64,000 bases of DNA from Candidatus Accumulibacter proximus (GCA_016709675.1 JADJMH010000005.1:387315-451314); one strand, 5' to 3'. Positions 7,912 through 16,782 are shown, counted from the first letter of the stretch. Translations and numbers: made by a program. Notes: generated by a model from the sequence alone, not told the origin.

Positions 7912-9163
7912 ATGGCACGAAACAAAGGGCTGCTATCGGACCTGCAGATCAGGCACTGGATCAAGGCGGGCACACCACTGGCCAAGGCTGACGGCAGTGG
8001 TCTGACCTTCACGCTATCGGCCGCAGGCTTGGCGGGCTGGATTCTTCGCTACAGCCACGGTGGCCGCAGACGTGAGTTATCGATTGGCCGCTACCCCGAC
8101 ATCAGCTTGGCGGATGCGCGGGGAATCGCCACCATCAAACGCCGAGATCATGCAAGGCCGCAACCCGGCCGCCGACAAGCAGAAGGCCAAAGCTACCGCT
8201 GCGAAGGACTTGACGGTGCGCGAACTGGTCAAGGACTACAGGACGAAGAAGCTCGTGAATCTGGCCGAGAGCACGCAGGTGAGCTACGGGCGCCACCTCA
8301 AACGCATTGAGAACAAGCTCGGCGCCCTGACGGTGCGCGAGGTCGAGGCCTCTGACGTGGTCGCGCTGATCGAGGCCAGCTCGCTGACCTGGGGCGAGTC
8401 CAACATGCTGCTGATCACCACCAAATGCCTGTTCACCCACGCCTGCGGTAAGCGGTTGGTCAACGCGAATCCGTGCCACGGCATCATGCTTTCGGCGTTG
8501 CTGGGTGAGCGCCCACCAAAGCGACAGCGCCTGATGCTGACCAAGGAAGAACTGCACCTCCTGCTGAACGCTGGCATGCGCAGACGCAACATGCTGATTA
8601 TCCGCATCCTGCTGGCCACCGCCGTGCGCAGCGCCGAGCTCTACAAGGCGAAGTGGGAGGACGTGCAACTCGAAGAAGCACGCTGGCACATCCCGAAAAG
8701 CAAGACCGGTGCGGCGATGGATATTCCACTACCGTCTGTCGTCGCCGGATGGTTCAGGGAACTGCGCGAGATGGCCGGTGAATCGGCCTACGTGCTGCCG
8801 GCCTGGACGCGGGGCCGCGCTGCGCGAAACGGCGGCGACACCTACGTCAGCAAGGACAGCATCCGCGAAGCCATCGGCTATTGGCTCGACATCGAAAAGC
8901 CAGCGGTGCGCCGCTTCACGCCGCACGACCTGCGCAGCACGATGAAGTCGCACATGCGGGCGCTGGGTGTGCCCAGGGATATTTCGGAGATGTGCCTGAA
9001 CCACAAGCTGTCGGGCGTGGAGGGTATTTACGATCTGCACACCTACTTCGACGAGCGCAAGGCGGCATTGGAGAAGTGGGCGCGGTTTCTGCTGGATTGC
9101 GAGGCTGGGTGCAAGGAGGCGCCGATCAGTGGGGCGGAAATCGTACCGCTCAAGATGGTGTGA
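7912..9163 (+). pseudogene. P4-type tyrosine recombinase integrase, frameshifted
   Basis: The ATG at 7912 begins a DUF4102-like N-terminal domain (LTFTLSAAGLAGWILRY, then the RRRELSIGRYPDISLADAR motif). That frame is lost near 8140. The next frame continues cleanly with MQGRNPAADKQKAK and the SAM-like core. The catalytic domain follows, with the first Arg in LLATAVRSAELYKAKWEDV, HDLRSTMKSHM as the HxxR box, and the terminal Tyr near GIYDLHTYFDERKAALEKWA. Adding a single base at the AAACGCCGAG stretch would restore one protein of about 416 aa. It is the natural candidate for the island's own integrase. Either it is inactivated or the deletion is a read error. Confidence 0.8.
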
Positions 9164-9201
9164 CCGAGCCCACCGTGCCCGGTCAACACCTTTTTTCGAC
9201 T

Positions 9202-10203
9202 CTACTCGGCCGGGGGGCCTTTTCCGTCCTTCGGCTTGCGGAACATCGCCGCCCCTAAGTACGCGGAAGATGCGCGCTTGCGCTGATGCCCGGCAGGCCT
9301 CGAAACGGCACGGCGCGCCGACGCTTCGGCTTCCGGCGCCAAGGCGCTGCCGCCGCGCACCGGCGGCTGTTGCCCAGAGTGCACCACGAACTCGTCGATC
9401 AAGGCCTCGTGCCGGAGACCGTGCGCGGTGACACCCAGTTCGCGCGCCGTGATGCCGAACTTCACCAGCACGTAGTCGAAGCGACGCAGGTTCCGCTTGA
9501 GGTCGTTGGTCGGATCGCCCATGTGCGCCTCCGGCCCCGCCGCCACCGCTTGAGCGTACTCGATGGCGGCAACGCGCTGCAGCGTGTTCAGCGGCACAAA
9601 GCGCTGGCGGCCGTTTTTGGCGCCCTGCCTGACCCAGACATAGCGATCCGCCTCCCTCTCGCTCTCCGGCAGGCCCGTCGACTCGAAGGGCACGATGCAG
9701 GCATTCGGCCGCAGCATCACCGATTCCTTGCGCCGCAGACCGAATGCCCGGATCAGCCGCAACGAGGCGCCGACGTATGAGTCGTAGGTGCAGACCTGGT
9801 CGATTAACGCCTCAATGTCCACACCTTGCGCCGACCAGCTCTTGTCCCGCTCGGCTGCCTCGTGGCGCTGGTACTCCTCGATTTCCAGTCCGTAGTGCGC
9901 CGGCCCGCGCACAAAGCCGTTCTTGCCCAGCCACTTGGCCAGGCCCCGCAGGAAACTGAGATAGGTCTGGATGGTGGCCGGCTTCAGCTTGTCCTCCCGC
10001 CACACCTGCACCATGGCGTGGACGTGCTTCTGGCCGAGGTTGCGGGGATCGGGCAGCGTCTTGAAACCCGCCCTTTTGTGCAGGTCTCGGAAAAGCCGCC
10101 GCAGGAAGTCGGCCCGCTCTTGGCGGGTCTTGTGCGACACGGTCTTTGTCAGGGCGGTGTGCTGCTGGTTGAACAGCTTGAGCAGCACCTCCAGCACTTG
10201 CAT
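9202..10203 (-). CDS. Second tyrosine recombinase (integrase-domain protein of the ICE type)
   Basis: The protein is 333 aa. It opens with a helical SAM-like core-binding domain (TRQERADFLRRLFRDLHKRAG), followed by a catalytic domain. That domain has Arg in LRLIRAFGLRRKESVML, a Lys in RQGAKNGRQRFVPL, the box TAHGLRHEALID (HxxR) and a C-terminal RASSAYLGAAM that supplies the Tyr. This layout resembles the Phage_integr_N/Integrase_1 proteins seen in integrative elements, distinct from the P4-type integrase next door. It converges on the first integrase with 38 bp between stops. Its upstream side is the long ORF-free region. Confidence 0.75.
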   Translation of the reverse strand: MQVLEVLLKLFNQQHTALTKTVSHKTRQERADFLRRLFRDLHKRAGFKTLPDPRNLGQKHVHAMVQVWREDKLKPATIQTYLSFLRGLAKWLGKNGFVRGPAHYGLEIEEYQRHEAAERDKSWSAQGVDIEALIDQVCTYDSYVGASLRLIRAFGLRRKESVMLRPNACIVPFESTGLPESEREADRYVWVRQGAKNGRQRFVPLNTLQRVAAIEYAQAVAAGPEAHMGDPTNDLKRNLRRFDYVLVKFGITARELGVTAHGLRHEALIDEFVVHSGQQPPVRGGSALAPEAEASARRAVSRPAGHQRKRASSAYLGAAMFRKPKDGKGPPAE

Positions 10204-11552
10204 GGGATCGGCGTGGCCCGGTCGGTAGCGTGCGAGGATGTCCTGGTCTGTTAGAGCAGACCAGTCACGAGGGCGCGGGGACTGGTTGCGGACCGGGCAG
10301 ACGGTTGCGGGCGGCGCGAGGAAGATGTATCGATGGTGGTATGACGCATGGCTTTCTCCAGTTGTTGGCGCGTGCCGCCCGAACGGCGCGTGCCGGATGA
10401 ATGTGGAATCGATGGCAGTGCTCGGCAGGGCGGATTCCGTCGCCCGGCCAGGCAGTGGTCAGGATTTCGGTGCAGCACGCGACCACGGCGTTGCGGCACC
10501 TACCCAGGGTTGCGCCGGCCCTTGCGAAGCGCTCGCTGCGGGCTGGTTCGGTCATCCTTAAAAATGAAACGGGTTGATCCGGCCCGTGCGCGGGTTTCCG
10601 CGTCACACGGGGGTTGTGATGCCGCCGGCCTCCAGGGGCACAACGGCATCGGCAGTCAGGTCGAGCCTGCTGCCTGCGAGGGATCAGTTCTCTGCTTTCG
10701 TAGCGCCATCCACCTGCATGGGCCCACCCCTCACCGAGAGTCCAGGGTGGTGTCAGGTCATCGAGCGGAACGGCACGCGGCGGAGCCCATCAGGGGCAAG
10801 CACGACCACGTGCCGCGCCATTCACGGTGGAATGGCAGGTGCTCGAAAGAATGGCGGGAACAGGTGCGCCGGCATCAAGTGCCGGGCACTACATCAGCTG
10901 TGGCCGCGACGCGCTTCAGGAGCGCCCGGCGAGATCGCCGGCAGGTCGCAGACATGGACTCTACGAACGACTACTACAGGGCAGCCACCTCGGGGGTGAC
11001 TGCCGGTCCGATTCGAGGATCGGGACTTCAGAGGCGGGTAACGACCGCAACGCCTTTCGCTCCACATGGAGCCGGCCATCAGGAGGGCCGTCGGGAGTTG
11101 TCAGTTGACACCCGGCGACATGCCGCGTCAAGACGGCGGTGCCGCAACCGCCGTGTTTCGCCGGGGCTTACGGGTGGTGTCGTGACGGCTCTTGATGCGG
11201 CTCCATTTTCTGATCGATGCAGACCGGCAAGCCGCATCAGGGGTTGACGGAAACGAGCTTGGCCTCTGGTCCGGATCGAGGCCTTGCTTCAGCACCGAAT
11301 TGAGGCTTGCGCTTGCGGCTGGGTATCAATGCGGTGTTGATCCAATGAGAGGATCAGGCGGCCCGGATCGCATGACTGAGCAGGATGCACACTGCACTCT
11401 CCTTGCGCGAGTAATGCAATGTCATCGAGGTGACTCTTGATTCGCAAATGCCTCGGCATGCCGACCGGAACCGCACTGCCGGGGTGTAAACGTCCGGTTG
11501 ATAGGGCTGGCACGCATGCGATGTTGATTGAGTCCATTCCAAGGAGTTTCGC
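10204..11552. other. 1.35-kb region without a credible gene; many short hairpins
   Basis: The only long open frame (10348-11247, plus) is Arg/Ser-rich and unlike protein. The stretch holds an unusual run of short inverted repeats with small loops. Pairs include 10724-10729/10745-10750, 10772-10777/10809-10814 and 10869-10874/10880-10885. Further pairs are 10911-10915/10921-10925, 10926-10931/10936-10941 (AGAT loop), 10981-10989/10995-11003 and 11008-11012/11019-11023. The last two are 11133-11140/11147-11154 (8 bp perfect) and 11191-11202/11230-11241 (11 of 12). Two of the hairpins abut exactly at 10925/10926. A structured RNA or a recombination/transfer site is possible, but high GC alone yields some hairpins. 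Confidence 0.4.
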
Positions 11553-12071
11553 ATGCGCAAATTCTGGTCCGTCAGCGGCCAACTGGTCGAGGTTCAGCGC
11601 TACATCAATGTGCCCATGCGCTGGTGCGAGCAATACCCGGCGCGGGAGCGGCGCGAAATGTGGATTTCTATGGCCGGCGGCCACGACATCAAGCTGGTCG
11701 TCCACAGCCGCGAGATGCCAGCTCGTCGCGGCCATCAAGTGACGGCGCTACTGCTGGGCGAGCGACTTGTCGGGCTCCACAACGCCACCACCGGGAAACA
11801 GGTGAACTTTCTTCGAGCCGATCCACCGCTGCTCTGGCGACGTTGCGACGCAGTCGTCGTAGCGGCGCTGTCGGTGGCGAGCATCGCAGCCTTCGCGCTC
11901 TCTGCGTGGCCGGCCCTGCTGATCGGTCTGCCGCTCGCCTTGTTGTACCCGCCGTTGATCGTGATGGCGCGCTTCGCTTGGCGGTGCCGGATGCGAGCTC
12001 AGGTTGATCGTGCCCTGGCCATGGTGAAAGAAGACGAGGTCGCGCAACCGATACTACGCAGGGTGAAATAG
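11553..12071 (+). CDS. Small membrane protein of unknown function
   Basis: The protein is 172 aa. I do not recognise it. The first 90 residues are soluble, with many basic residues and a GHDIKLVVHSREMPARRGH segment. Two adjacent hydrophobic stretches follow at about residues 100-118 and 121-140, then a short charged tail. AAGGAG sits 7 bp before the ATG, so the start is well supported. It is an island gene with no clear partner. The next gene (AbiEi) is about 260 bp downstream. Confidence 0.7.
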   Translation: MRKFWSVSGQLVEVQRYINVPMRWCEQYPARERREMWISMAGGHDIKLVVHSREMPARRGHQVTALLLGERLVGLHNATTGKQVNFLRADPPLLWRRCDAVVVAALSVASIAAFALSAWPALLIGLPLALLYPPLIVMARFAWRCRMRAQVDRALAMVKEDEVAQPILRRVK

Positions 12072-12331
12072 CCGGCGGTCGCGGCAACTGGTACCCGAAC
12101 GATAGCTGCTGGGCGCCGTGACGCGCGGGAATTGTCAGCGCATACATTTCCCTGAGACATTTCCTTCGCGACCGGATTGAGGGCAGCCATGGTATAGCCT
12201 GACTTCGTCAATGCCCGCGTGGAGCGAACAATAGGCTTTGCAATGTACCGGCTCTCTGATACATTGCTACTCCATGAAACGCCGTGAAGTGGGACTTCAA
12301 AGAGATCAAGTAGACCAACTCAGGCTTCAGC

Positions 12332-13129
12332 ATGCTGAAGCCTGAGGGGCGAAGCCGTCTGTCTGCCGTGCTGCGAGGGGGGCGGACATTGATCACCATT
12401 GACGATGCCACGCAGGCTCTCGGGATAAGCCGCAGCGCCGCGGCAAAGGTCCTCGCGCGCTGGCAGCAGCAGGGCTGGATTACGCGCGTTCAGCGCGGCT
12501 TGTACGCCCCCGTACCACTGGCTTCCACACCCGGTGATCAAGTGGTCGAAGACCCATGGACACTGATTCCCGAGTTGTTCGGCACCGCCTATGTCGGCGG
12601 CGCCAGCGCCGCCCATCACTGGGACCTGACCGAGCAGCTGTTTCGCAGCGTCTTTGTCTGCACTACCCAGCCCGTCCGCCGCAAGACGCACATCGTCCAC
12701 GGCACGACATTCGTCCTCCGGCACGTGGCCGAGGGCAAGTTATTTGGCACGCGCGTCCTCTGGCGCGGGACCACGAAACTCCAGGTGTCCGACCCGCACA
12801 GAACCGTCATTGACATGCTCGACGACCCGGCATCGGGCGGCGGTATCCGCCACATCGCCGATTGTCTTCAGAGTTGTTTGAGGCGCCCCGATGCGTCACC
12901 GGAAACGCTGGTCGCCTATGCCGCACAAATCGGCAACGGCGCAGTTTTCAAGCGCCTGGGTTTCCTCGCAGAGCGTGCCGGCGCGCCGAATGCGCTGATC
13001 GCAGCTTGCGCCGAGCGGCTCACCATGGGCAACGCGAAACTCGATCCCGCGCTACCTTGCCCGCGCCTGATTCGCCGGTGGCGGCTGTGGATTCCGGAGA
13101 GCTGGAAACAGGAGGCCGCCGATGATTGA
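12332..13129 (+). CDS. AbiEi-family type IV antitoxin/transcriptional repressor
   Basis: The protein is 265 aa. It has an N-terminal winged helix (TIDDATQALGISRSAAAKVLARW, then GWITRVQRGLYAPV), followed by the AbiEi domain with a YVGGASAAHHWDLTEQ segment and DPHRTVIDMLDDP. AbiEi proteins neutralise the nucleotidyltransferase AbiEii without direct binding and repress their own operon. The stop overlaps by 8 bp an ATG at 13122 preceded by GGAGG, exactly where abiEii should begin. That partner survives only as a fragment. Confidence 0.85.
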   Translation: MLKPEGRSRLSAVLRGGRTLITIDDATQALGISRSAAAKVLARWQQQGWITRVQRGLYAPVPLASTPGDQVVEDPWTLIPELFGTAYVGGASAAHHWDLTEQLFRSVFVCTTQPVRRKTHIVHGTTFVLRHVAEGKLFGTRVLWRGTTKLQVSDPHRTVIDMLDDPASGGGIRHIADCLQSCLRRPDASPETLVAYAAQIGNGAVFKRLGFLAERAGAPNALIAACAERLTMGNAKLDPALPCPRLIRRWRLWIPESWKQEAADD

Positions 13130-13249
13130 TCGGTCGGAGATCCTCGAAGTCGCTACCGATCTCTTCAACACTCACTTCGTGTCGATTACTTGACCTCGCA
13201 GCACCAGCGCTACATGGGTTTCCATCGCGCCGAAGTGTTCAGGCGGTGA
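13122..13249 (+). pseudogene. Remnant of an AbiEii nucleotidyltransferase toxin gene
   Basis: The frame from ATG 13122 (GGAGG upstream) starts MIDRSEILEVATDL, close to the usual AbiEii N-terminus, but stops after 23 codons at 13191-13193. Another frame then gives DYLTSQHQRYMGFHRAEVFRR and a stop at 13247-13249, which could be the original C-terminal end. A full AbiEii is about 280-300 aa, so nearly all of the catalytic domain is missing. The antitoxin gene next to it is intact. Confidence 0.55.
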
Positions 13250-13290
13250 AGGCTCGATGAAGGAGGACACAAAATCAATGGAGGAAATTC

Positions 13291-14160
13291 ATGGCACGTA
13301 GAAGAAGAACCAGCCCCGCGGAAGACTTGATGGACGTCGTGGCCATGTTGCCTTGGTGGGCAGGTGTGGCGCTGGCTGTAGTCTCGTATCTCGTCCTGCA
13401 TCGTATGGCCGGCCAAGAGGTGGTCGCGGCCGTCAAGCCGGGTGAGATGGGAACCATGGTCACGCAGACGCTCTGGAAGACCTTGGCAACGTTCGGGCAG
13501 TACCTCTTGCCGCTGATTTGCGTGGCGGGTGCAGGCATCTCGGCGTGGCGCCGTCGCGAGCGCCGCAAGCTCATCGCGGATGTCGGCCAGAGCAAGGCAG
13601 CCGACGCACTCGACGGCATGAACTGGCGCGAGTTCGAGATGCTGGTGGGCGAGGCCTTCCGGCTGCAGGGCTACGGCGTACTTGAAACGGGCGGCGGTGG
13701 TGCCGATGGCGGTGTCGATCTGGTGCTCTCCAAGGGCACCGAGAAGTACCTTGTTCAATGCAAGCAGTGGAAGGCTTTCAAGGTCGGCGTGGACGTGGTG
13801 CGCGAACTCTATGGCGTGATGGCCGCCAAGGGCGCGGCCGGCGGCTTCGTAGTGACCTCCGGGCGGTTCACCGAAGATGCAGTTGCCTTCGCGAGCGGGC
13901 GCAATCTAAAACTCATAGACGGGCCGTTGCTGCATGGGCTGATTCGTCAGGCTCGGAATTCGAGAGGGCAGGCGCCTGCACCGCAGAGCGGACCATCGTT
14001 AGTCTCGGCGGCTCCGGCGGATACGCCATCGGTTCCAGGCTGCCCGACCTGTAGCAAGCCCATGGTGAAGCGCACGGCGAAGCGCGGAGCCAATGCGGGC
14101 GAGGAGTTTTGGGGCTGTTCGGCATATCCGGGTTGTCGCGGCACGAGGCAAATAGGATGA
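13291..14160 (+). CDS. Mrr-like restriction endonuclease with TM anchor and C4 zinc finger
   Basis: The protein is 289 aa. Hydrophobic segments at about residues 14-32 and 60-76 suggest membrane anchoring. The middle domain is PD-(D/E)XK Mrr-type: NWREFEMLVGEAFRLQGYGV, then GGVDLVL (acidic residue) and YLVQCKQWK (QxK). The C-terminus has a topoisomerase-type zinc finger (CPTCSKPMVKR...FWGCSAYPGC). Such proteins cleave foreign or modified DNA. GGAGG precedes the ATG at 13291 by 6 bp. Its neighbours AbiE and Fic fit a defence-type island. Confidence 0.85.
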   Translation: MARRRRTSPAEDLMDVVAMLPWWAGVALAVVSYLVLHRMAGQEVVAAVKPGEMGTMVTQTLWKTLATFGQYLLPLICVAGAGISAWRRRERRKLIADVGQSKAADALDGMNWREFEMLVGEAFRLQGYGVLETGGGGADGGVDLVLSKGTEKYLVQCKQWKAFKVGVDVVRELYGVMAAKGAAGGFVVTSGRFTEDAVAFASGRNLKLIDGPLLHGLIRQARNSRGQAPAPQSGPSLVSAAPADTPSVPGCPTCSKPMVKRTAKRGANAGEEFWGCSAYPGCRGTRQIG

Positions 14161-14239
14161 AATTTTCCAGACGACCGAGCGATGGGTTGGCTATTACCGG
14201 CATCTGTGTCCTGCCGGGGTGCCTTGAGGACTACACGCA

Positions 14240-15286
14240 ATGAGCACCCTGCGGCAATTTGCGATGGGGCAGACTGCGATACCGGCTTCGACAGCCTGGT
14301 ATCTCGCTGATTTGGGCGAATTCCGCGGCAAGCAGGAGCTCTATACCCGGCAGTCGCCGCAGCGCCTCAAGGCCTTGCGCGAGCATGCGCTGATCGAAAG
14401 CGCTGTGTCGTCGAACCGCATCGAGGGCGTTGCCGTCGAGCCGTCGCGGGTGCGCGATGTGCTCGTATCGCCCAAACCACTGTTCCGGGATCGCGACGAG
14501 GAAGAAGTGCGCGGCTACCGCGACGCCCTGACCTGGATTCACCAAGATGCCCAGCGCCTCCCGGTTTCCAACGAAACCATTCAGCGGCTCCACGCGACGA
14601 CGCGGGGACAGATCTGGGATGCCGGTCTGTACAAGGAGAAGGATGGCGACATCATCGAGCGCTATCCCGATGGTCGCGAGCGGGTGCGCTTTCGCACCGT
14701 GCCGGCCAAGGAAACGCCGGCTGCCATGGCCCAGTTGGTCGGCGACTGGCAGGCCTGTCTGGAAGAGCGCTGGGTTCCGCCGCTAATCGCACTGGCCGCG
14801 TTCAATCTCGACTTCCTGTGTATCCATCCGTTCCGAGATGGTAACGGCCGGGTGTCCCGACTGCTATGGCTGCTGCAGAGCTACCAACTGGGTTTCGAGG
14901 TCGGCCGTTACATCAGCCTGGAACGCCTGGTCGAGCAGAACAAGGACCGTTACTACGAGACCTTGGAACTGAGTTCGCAGGGCTGGCATGAGGGCAAGCA
15001 CGATCCATGGCATTACATCAATTACGTGCTGTTCATTTTCAAGAGTGCTTATCGTGAGTTCGTCGAGCGGGTTGGGGAAACCTCGGAGCCGCGGGGATCG
15101 AAAACCCAGATGGTGCTGGAGGCGATCGCCAAGATGGCGGAAACATTCTCCCTGGCCGACCTGGAGCGTGCCTGCCCGGGGGTGAGCCGCGACATGATCC
15201 GGCGGGTGCTCAATACGCAGAAGGGAGAGTCGGTCGACTGCATCGGCCGAGGCCCCGGTGCACTTTGGCAGAGAAGAGGTAATTAG
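14240..15286 (+). CDS. Fic-domain protein (probable AMP transferase)
   Basis: The protein is 348 aa. The catalytic Fic motif HPFRDGNGRVSR is complete, with the His and the nucleotide-binding Gly-Asn-Gly-Arg. The N-terminal helix carries SNRIEG, which fits the inhibitory (S/T)xxxE(G/N) motif, so this is a class II, self-inhibited Fic protein. A helical Fic_N domain precedes the core and a winged-helix-like C-terminus follows (LADLERACPGVSRDMIRRVL). These enzymes usually AMPylate or otherwise modify target proteins. The target is unknown. It is the last intact gene of the island. Confidence 0.9.
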   Translation: MSTLRQFAMGQTAIPASTAWYLADLGEFRGKQELYTRQSPQRLKALREHALIESAVSSNRIEGVAVEPSRVRDVLVSPKPLFRDRDEEEVRGYRDALTWIHQDAQRLPVSNETIQRLHATTRGQIWDAGLYKEKDGDIIERYPDGRERVRFRTVPAKETPAAMAQLVGDWQACLEERWVPPLIALAAFNLDFLCIHPFRDGNGRVSRLLWLLQSYQLGFEVGRYISLERLVEQNKDRYYETLELSSQGWHEGKHDPWHYINYVLFIFKSAYREFVERVGETSEPRGSKTQMVLEAIAKMAETFSLADLERACPGVSRDMIRRVLNTQKGESVDCIGRGPGALWQRRGN

Positions 15287-15406
15287 CGTGAAAGGATGTA
15301 ATAAAGAGGGTAATGTCCTCAAGCGGCCAGGAACGGGGAGACAAAGCGGTCAGGATGGCGCTGAAAGTGTCGGCGCCCGCCGTGGGGGATGCCTCTTCAC
15401 CGGCCA

Positions 15407-15442
15407 GGCCAGAGTCGAGGCCAGAGTCGAGGCCAGAGTCGG
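15407..15442 (+). repeat. Three tandem 12-bp repeats
   Basis: GGCCAGAGTCGA occurs twice in direct succession, followed by GGCCAGAGTCGG, three units in all at 15407, 15419 and 15431. In one frame this would code for Ala-Arg-Val-Glu repeats, but no convincing gene covers it. It is probably a slippage product near the island's right end. Confidence 0.7.
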
Positions 15443-15565
15443 GCGGCGAATGGCACGCGACGCCAGGAACATGTCATGACTCAGCTGGTCAATGAACAAA
15501 CTGCCCTGAACGCTGCGTTCGACTCAAGTGGTCGCAGACCGTCCATTTGGAGCCCGCACTTTGCG

Positions 15566-15584
15566 GGTAGCCAGATGGGTAGCT
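15566..15584 (+). promoter_or_regulatory. Right integrase arm-type sites
   Basis: GGTAGCC at 15566 and GGTAGCT at 15578 are 12 bp apart. The string AGATGGGTAGCT is identical to that at the left end (7873-7884). They lie about 80 bp inside attR. Confidence 0.55.
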
Positions 15585-15659
15585 GGCGACAGATCAGTGA
15601 TAAGTGTGCGCCGCATGTTATTGAGTTTACTGGACAAAACTGCGGCACCCCTATCTATT

Positions 15660-15679
15660 CGACCTTGTTCTGATGTGAG
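15660..15679 (+). repeat. attR: island right attachment core
   Basis: CGACCTTGTTCTGATGTGAG reads as the codons for DLVLM and a stop, the same terminus as RNase G, but no rng sequence precedes it. It is therefore best read as the displaced original 3' end of rng. It matches attL at 18 of 20 positions. Confidence 0.75.
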
Positions 15680-15768
15680 CACCTGTCGATAGCTGCCCGG
15701 TCGGTGTTGATGAAGGTGGGCAGTCAACCCGTGGCGCCAAACAGGACATCGAATATCGGAGGTGGCAA

Positions 15769-16782
15769 ATGCGCGTTTTTCAGCTTCAGGATGACTGGGG
15801 AATGGCCAATCTCAAGCTTGCGAAGCGTCAGCGACCCCATCCGGGGCCGGGACAGGTGCTGCTGCAGATGCGCGCCTCGTCGCTCAACTACCGCGACCTG
15901 GTCGTGCCCGAGCGCGGTTATGGCAACTTCACCGGCACGCTGCCGTTGATTCCGGTTTCCGACGGCGTTGGCGAGGTGGTCGAGGTGGGTCCCGGCGTGA
16001 CCCGTGTCGCCGTCGGCGAACGCGTCTGCCCGACCTTCTTTCAGGGCTGGATCGCTGGCGAGCCCGACCTGGCGCGCATGACGGGCTCGCTCGGTGGTCC
16101 GATCGACGGGACGATGGCGGAATTCATGTGCCTCTCCGAGCAGGGCGTTGTGAAGTTGCCGGCCCACCTCAGCGACCTCGAGGCCGCGACACTGCCCTGC
16201 GCGGCGCTGACCGCCTGGAGTGCGCTGGCCACCCACGGTACGCTCAGGCCAGGCGAACAGGTCCTGGTGCAGGGCTCGGGCGGCGTCGCGCTGTTTGCTC
16301 TGGCGTTTGCCAAGCTTGCCGGCGCCCGGGTGACGGTGATCTCCTCGAGCGACGACAAGATCGAGCGGCTCAAGGCGCTTGGCGCCGACGCGACGATCAA
16401 CTACCGGACGACGCCGGAATGGTCGAAGCCGGCGCGCGAGATCACTGCCGGACGTGGCTTCGACCACATCGTCGAACTTGGCGGCGAGAGAACGCTGCCG
16501 CAGTCGCTGCGCTGCATTCGCCCAGGCGGCACCCTGTCGATGATCGGCGTTCTCTCGGGCTCATCGCTGTCGACGCCACTCGGCCTGATCATCACCCGCC
16601 AGGTTCGGCTGCAGGGCATTACTGTCGGCCATCGCGATGGCTTCGAGGCAATGCTGCGGGCGATCGATCAACACCGCCCGCCGATCATCGTCGACCGGGT
16701 GTTCGAGTTCGAGGAATTGCCGGACGCGCTGGCGTACCTGAAGAGTGGCGCGCACTTCGGCAAGATCTGCATCCGCCATTGA
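15769..16782 (+). CDS. MDR-superfamily NAD(P)-dependent reductase (quinone oxidoreductase-like)
   Basis: The protein is 337 aa, a normal length for medium-chain dehydrogenase/reductases. The N-terminal GroES-like domain contains SSLNYRDLVV and PLIPVSDGVGEVVEVG. The Rossmann domain contains VLVQGSGGVALFALAFAKLAGA and the Ser-rich VISSSDDK. The Cys/His ligands of catalytic and structural zinc in alcohol dehydrogenases are absent, so it is more like quinone oxidoreductase than a zinc ADH. The substrate is unknown. It starts about 90 bp beyond the island's right repeat, so it was probably the original downstream neighbour of rng. It converges with gpmI. Confidence 0.85.
   Translation: MRVFQLQDDWGMANLKLAKRQRPHPGPGQVLLQMRASSLNYRDLVVPERGYGNFTGTLPLIPVSDGVGEVVEVGPGVTRVAVGERVCPTFFQGWIAGEPDLARMTGSLGGPIDGTMAEFMCLSEQGVVKLPAHLSDLEAATLPCAALTAWSALATHGTLRPGEQVLVQGSGGVALFALAFAKLAGARVTVISSSDDKIERLKALGADATINYRTTPEWSKPAREITAGRGFDHIVELGGERTLPQSLRCIRPGGTLSMIGVLSGSSLSTPLGLIITRQVRLQGITVGHRDGFEAMLRAIDQHRPPIIVDRVFEFEELPDALAYLKSGAHFGKICIRH

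Larger units (their letters stand above)
15287..15659 (+). other. Right end of island, no confident gene
   Basis: About 370 bp between the Fic stop and attR. A frame from ATG 15476 codes for about 66 residues ending at 15673, but it has no family likeness and runs across the arm sites into attR. The only clear structures are the 12-bp tandem repeat at 15407 and the arm-type repeats at 15566. Confidence 0.5.
7716..15679. mobile_element. Genomic island integrated in the 3' end of rng
   Basis: The limits are the 20-bp direct repeats at 7716-7735 and 15660-15679. Just inside both ends are GGTAGC[T/C] repeats at exact 12-bp spacing, sharing the string AGATGGGTAGCT, which look like integrase arm sites. 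Cargo in order: a tyrosine integrase (frameshifted), a second integrase on the other strand, a hairpin-rich ORF-free stretch, a small membrane protein, AbiEi plus an AbiEii remnant, an Mrr-type nuclease and a Fic protein. Beyond the right repeat the chromosome resumes with an MDR reductase. The content is that of a small defence-type island that may no longer be mobile. Confidence 0.75.

Noticed and set aside
10348..11247. 299-aa plus-strand ORF in the island
   Set aside because: Arg/Ser/His-rich, no domain sense, no ribosome site; the region is better explained as noncoding.
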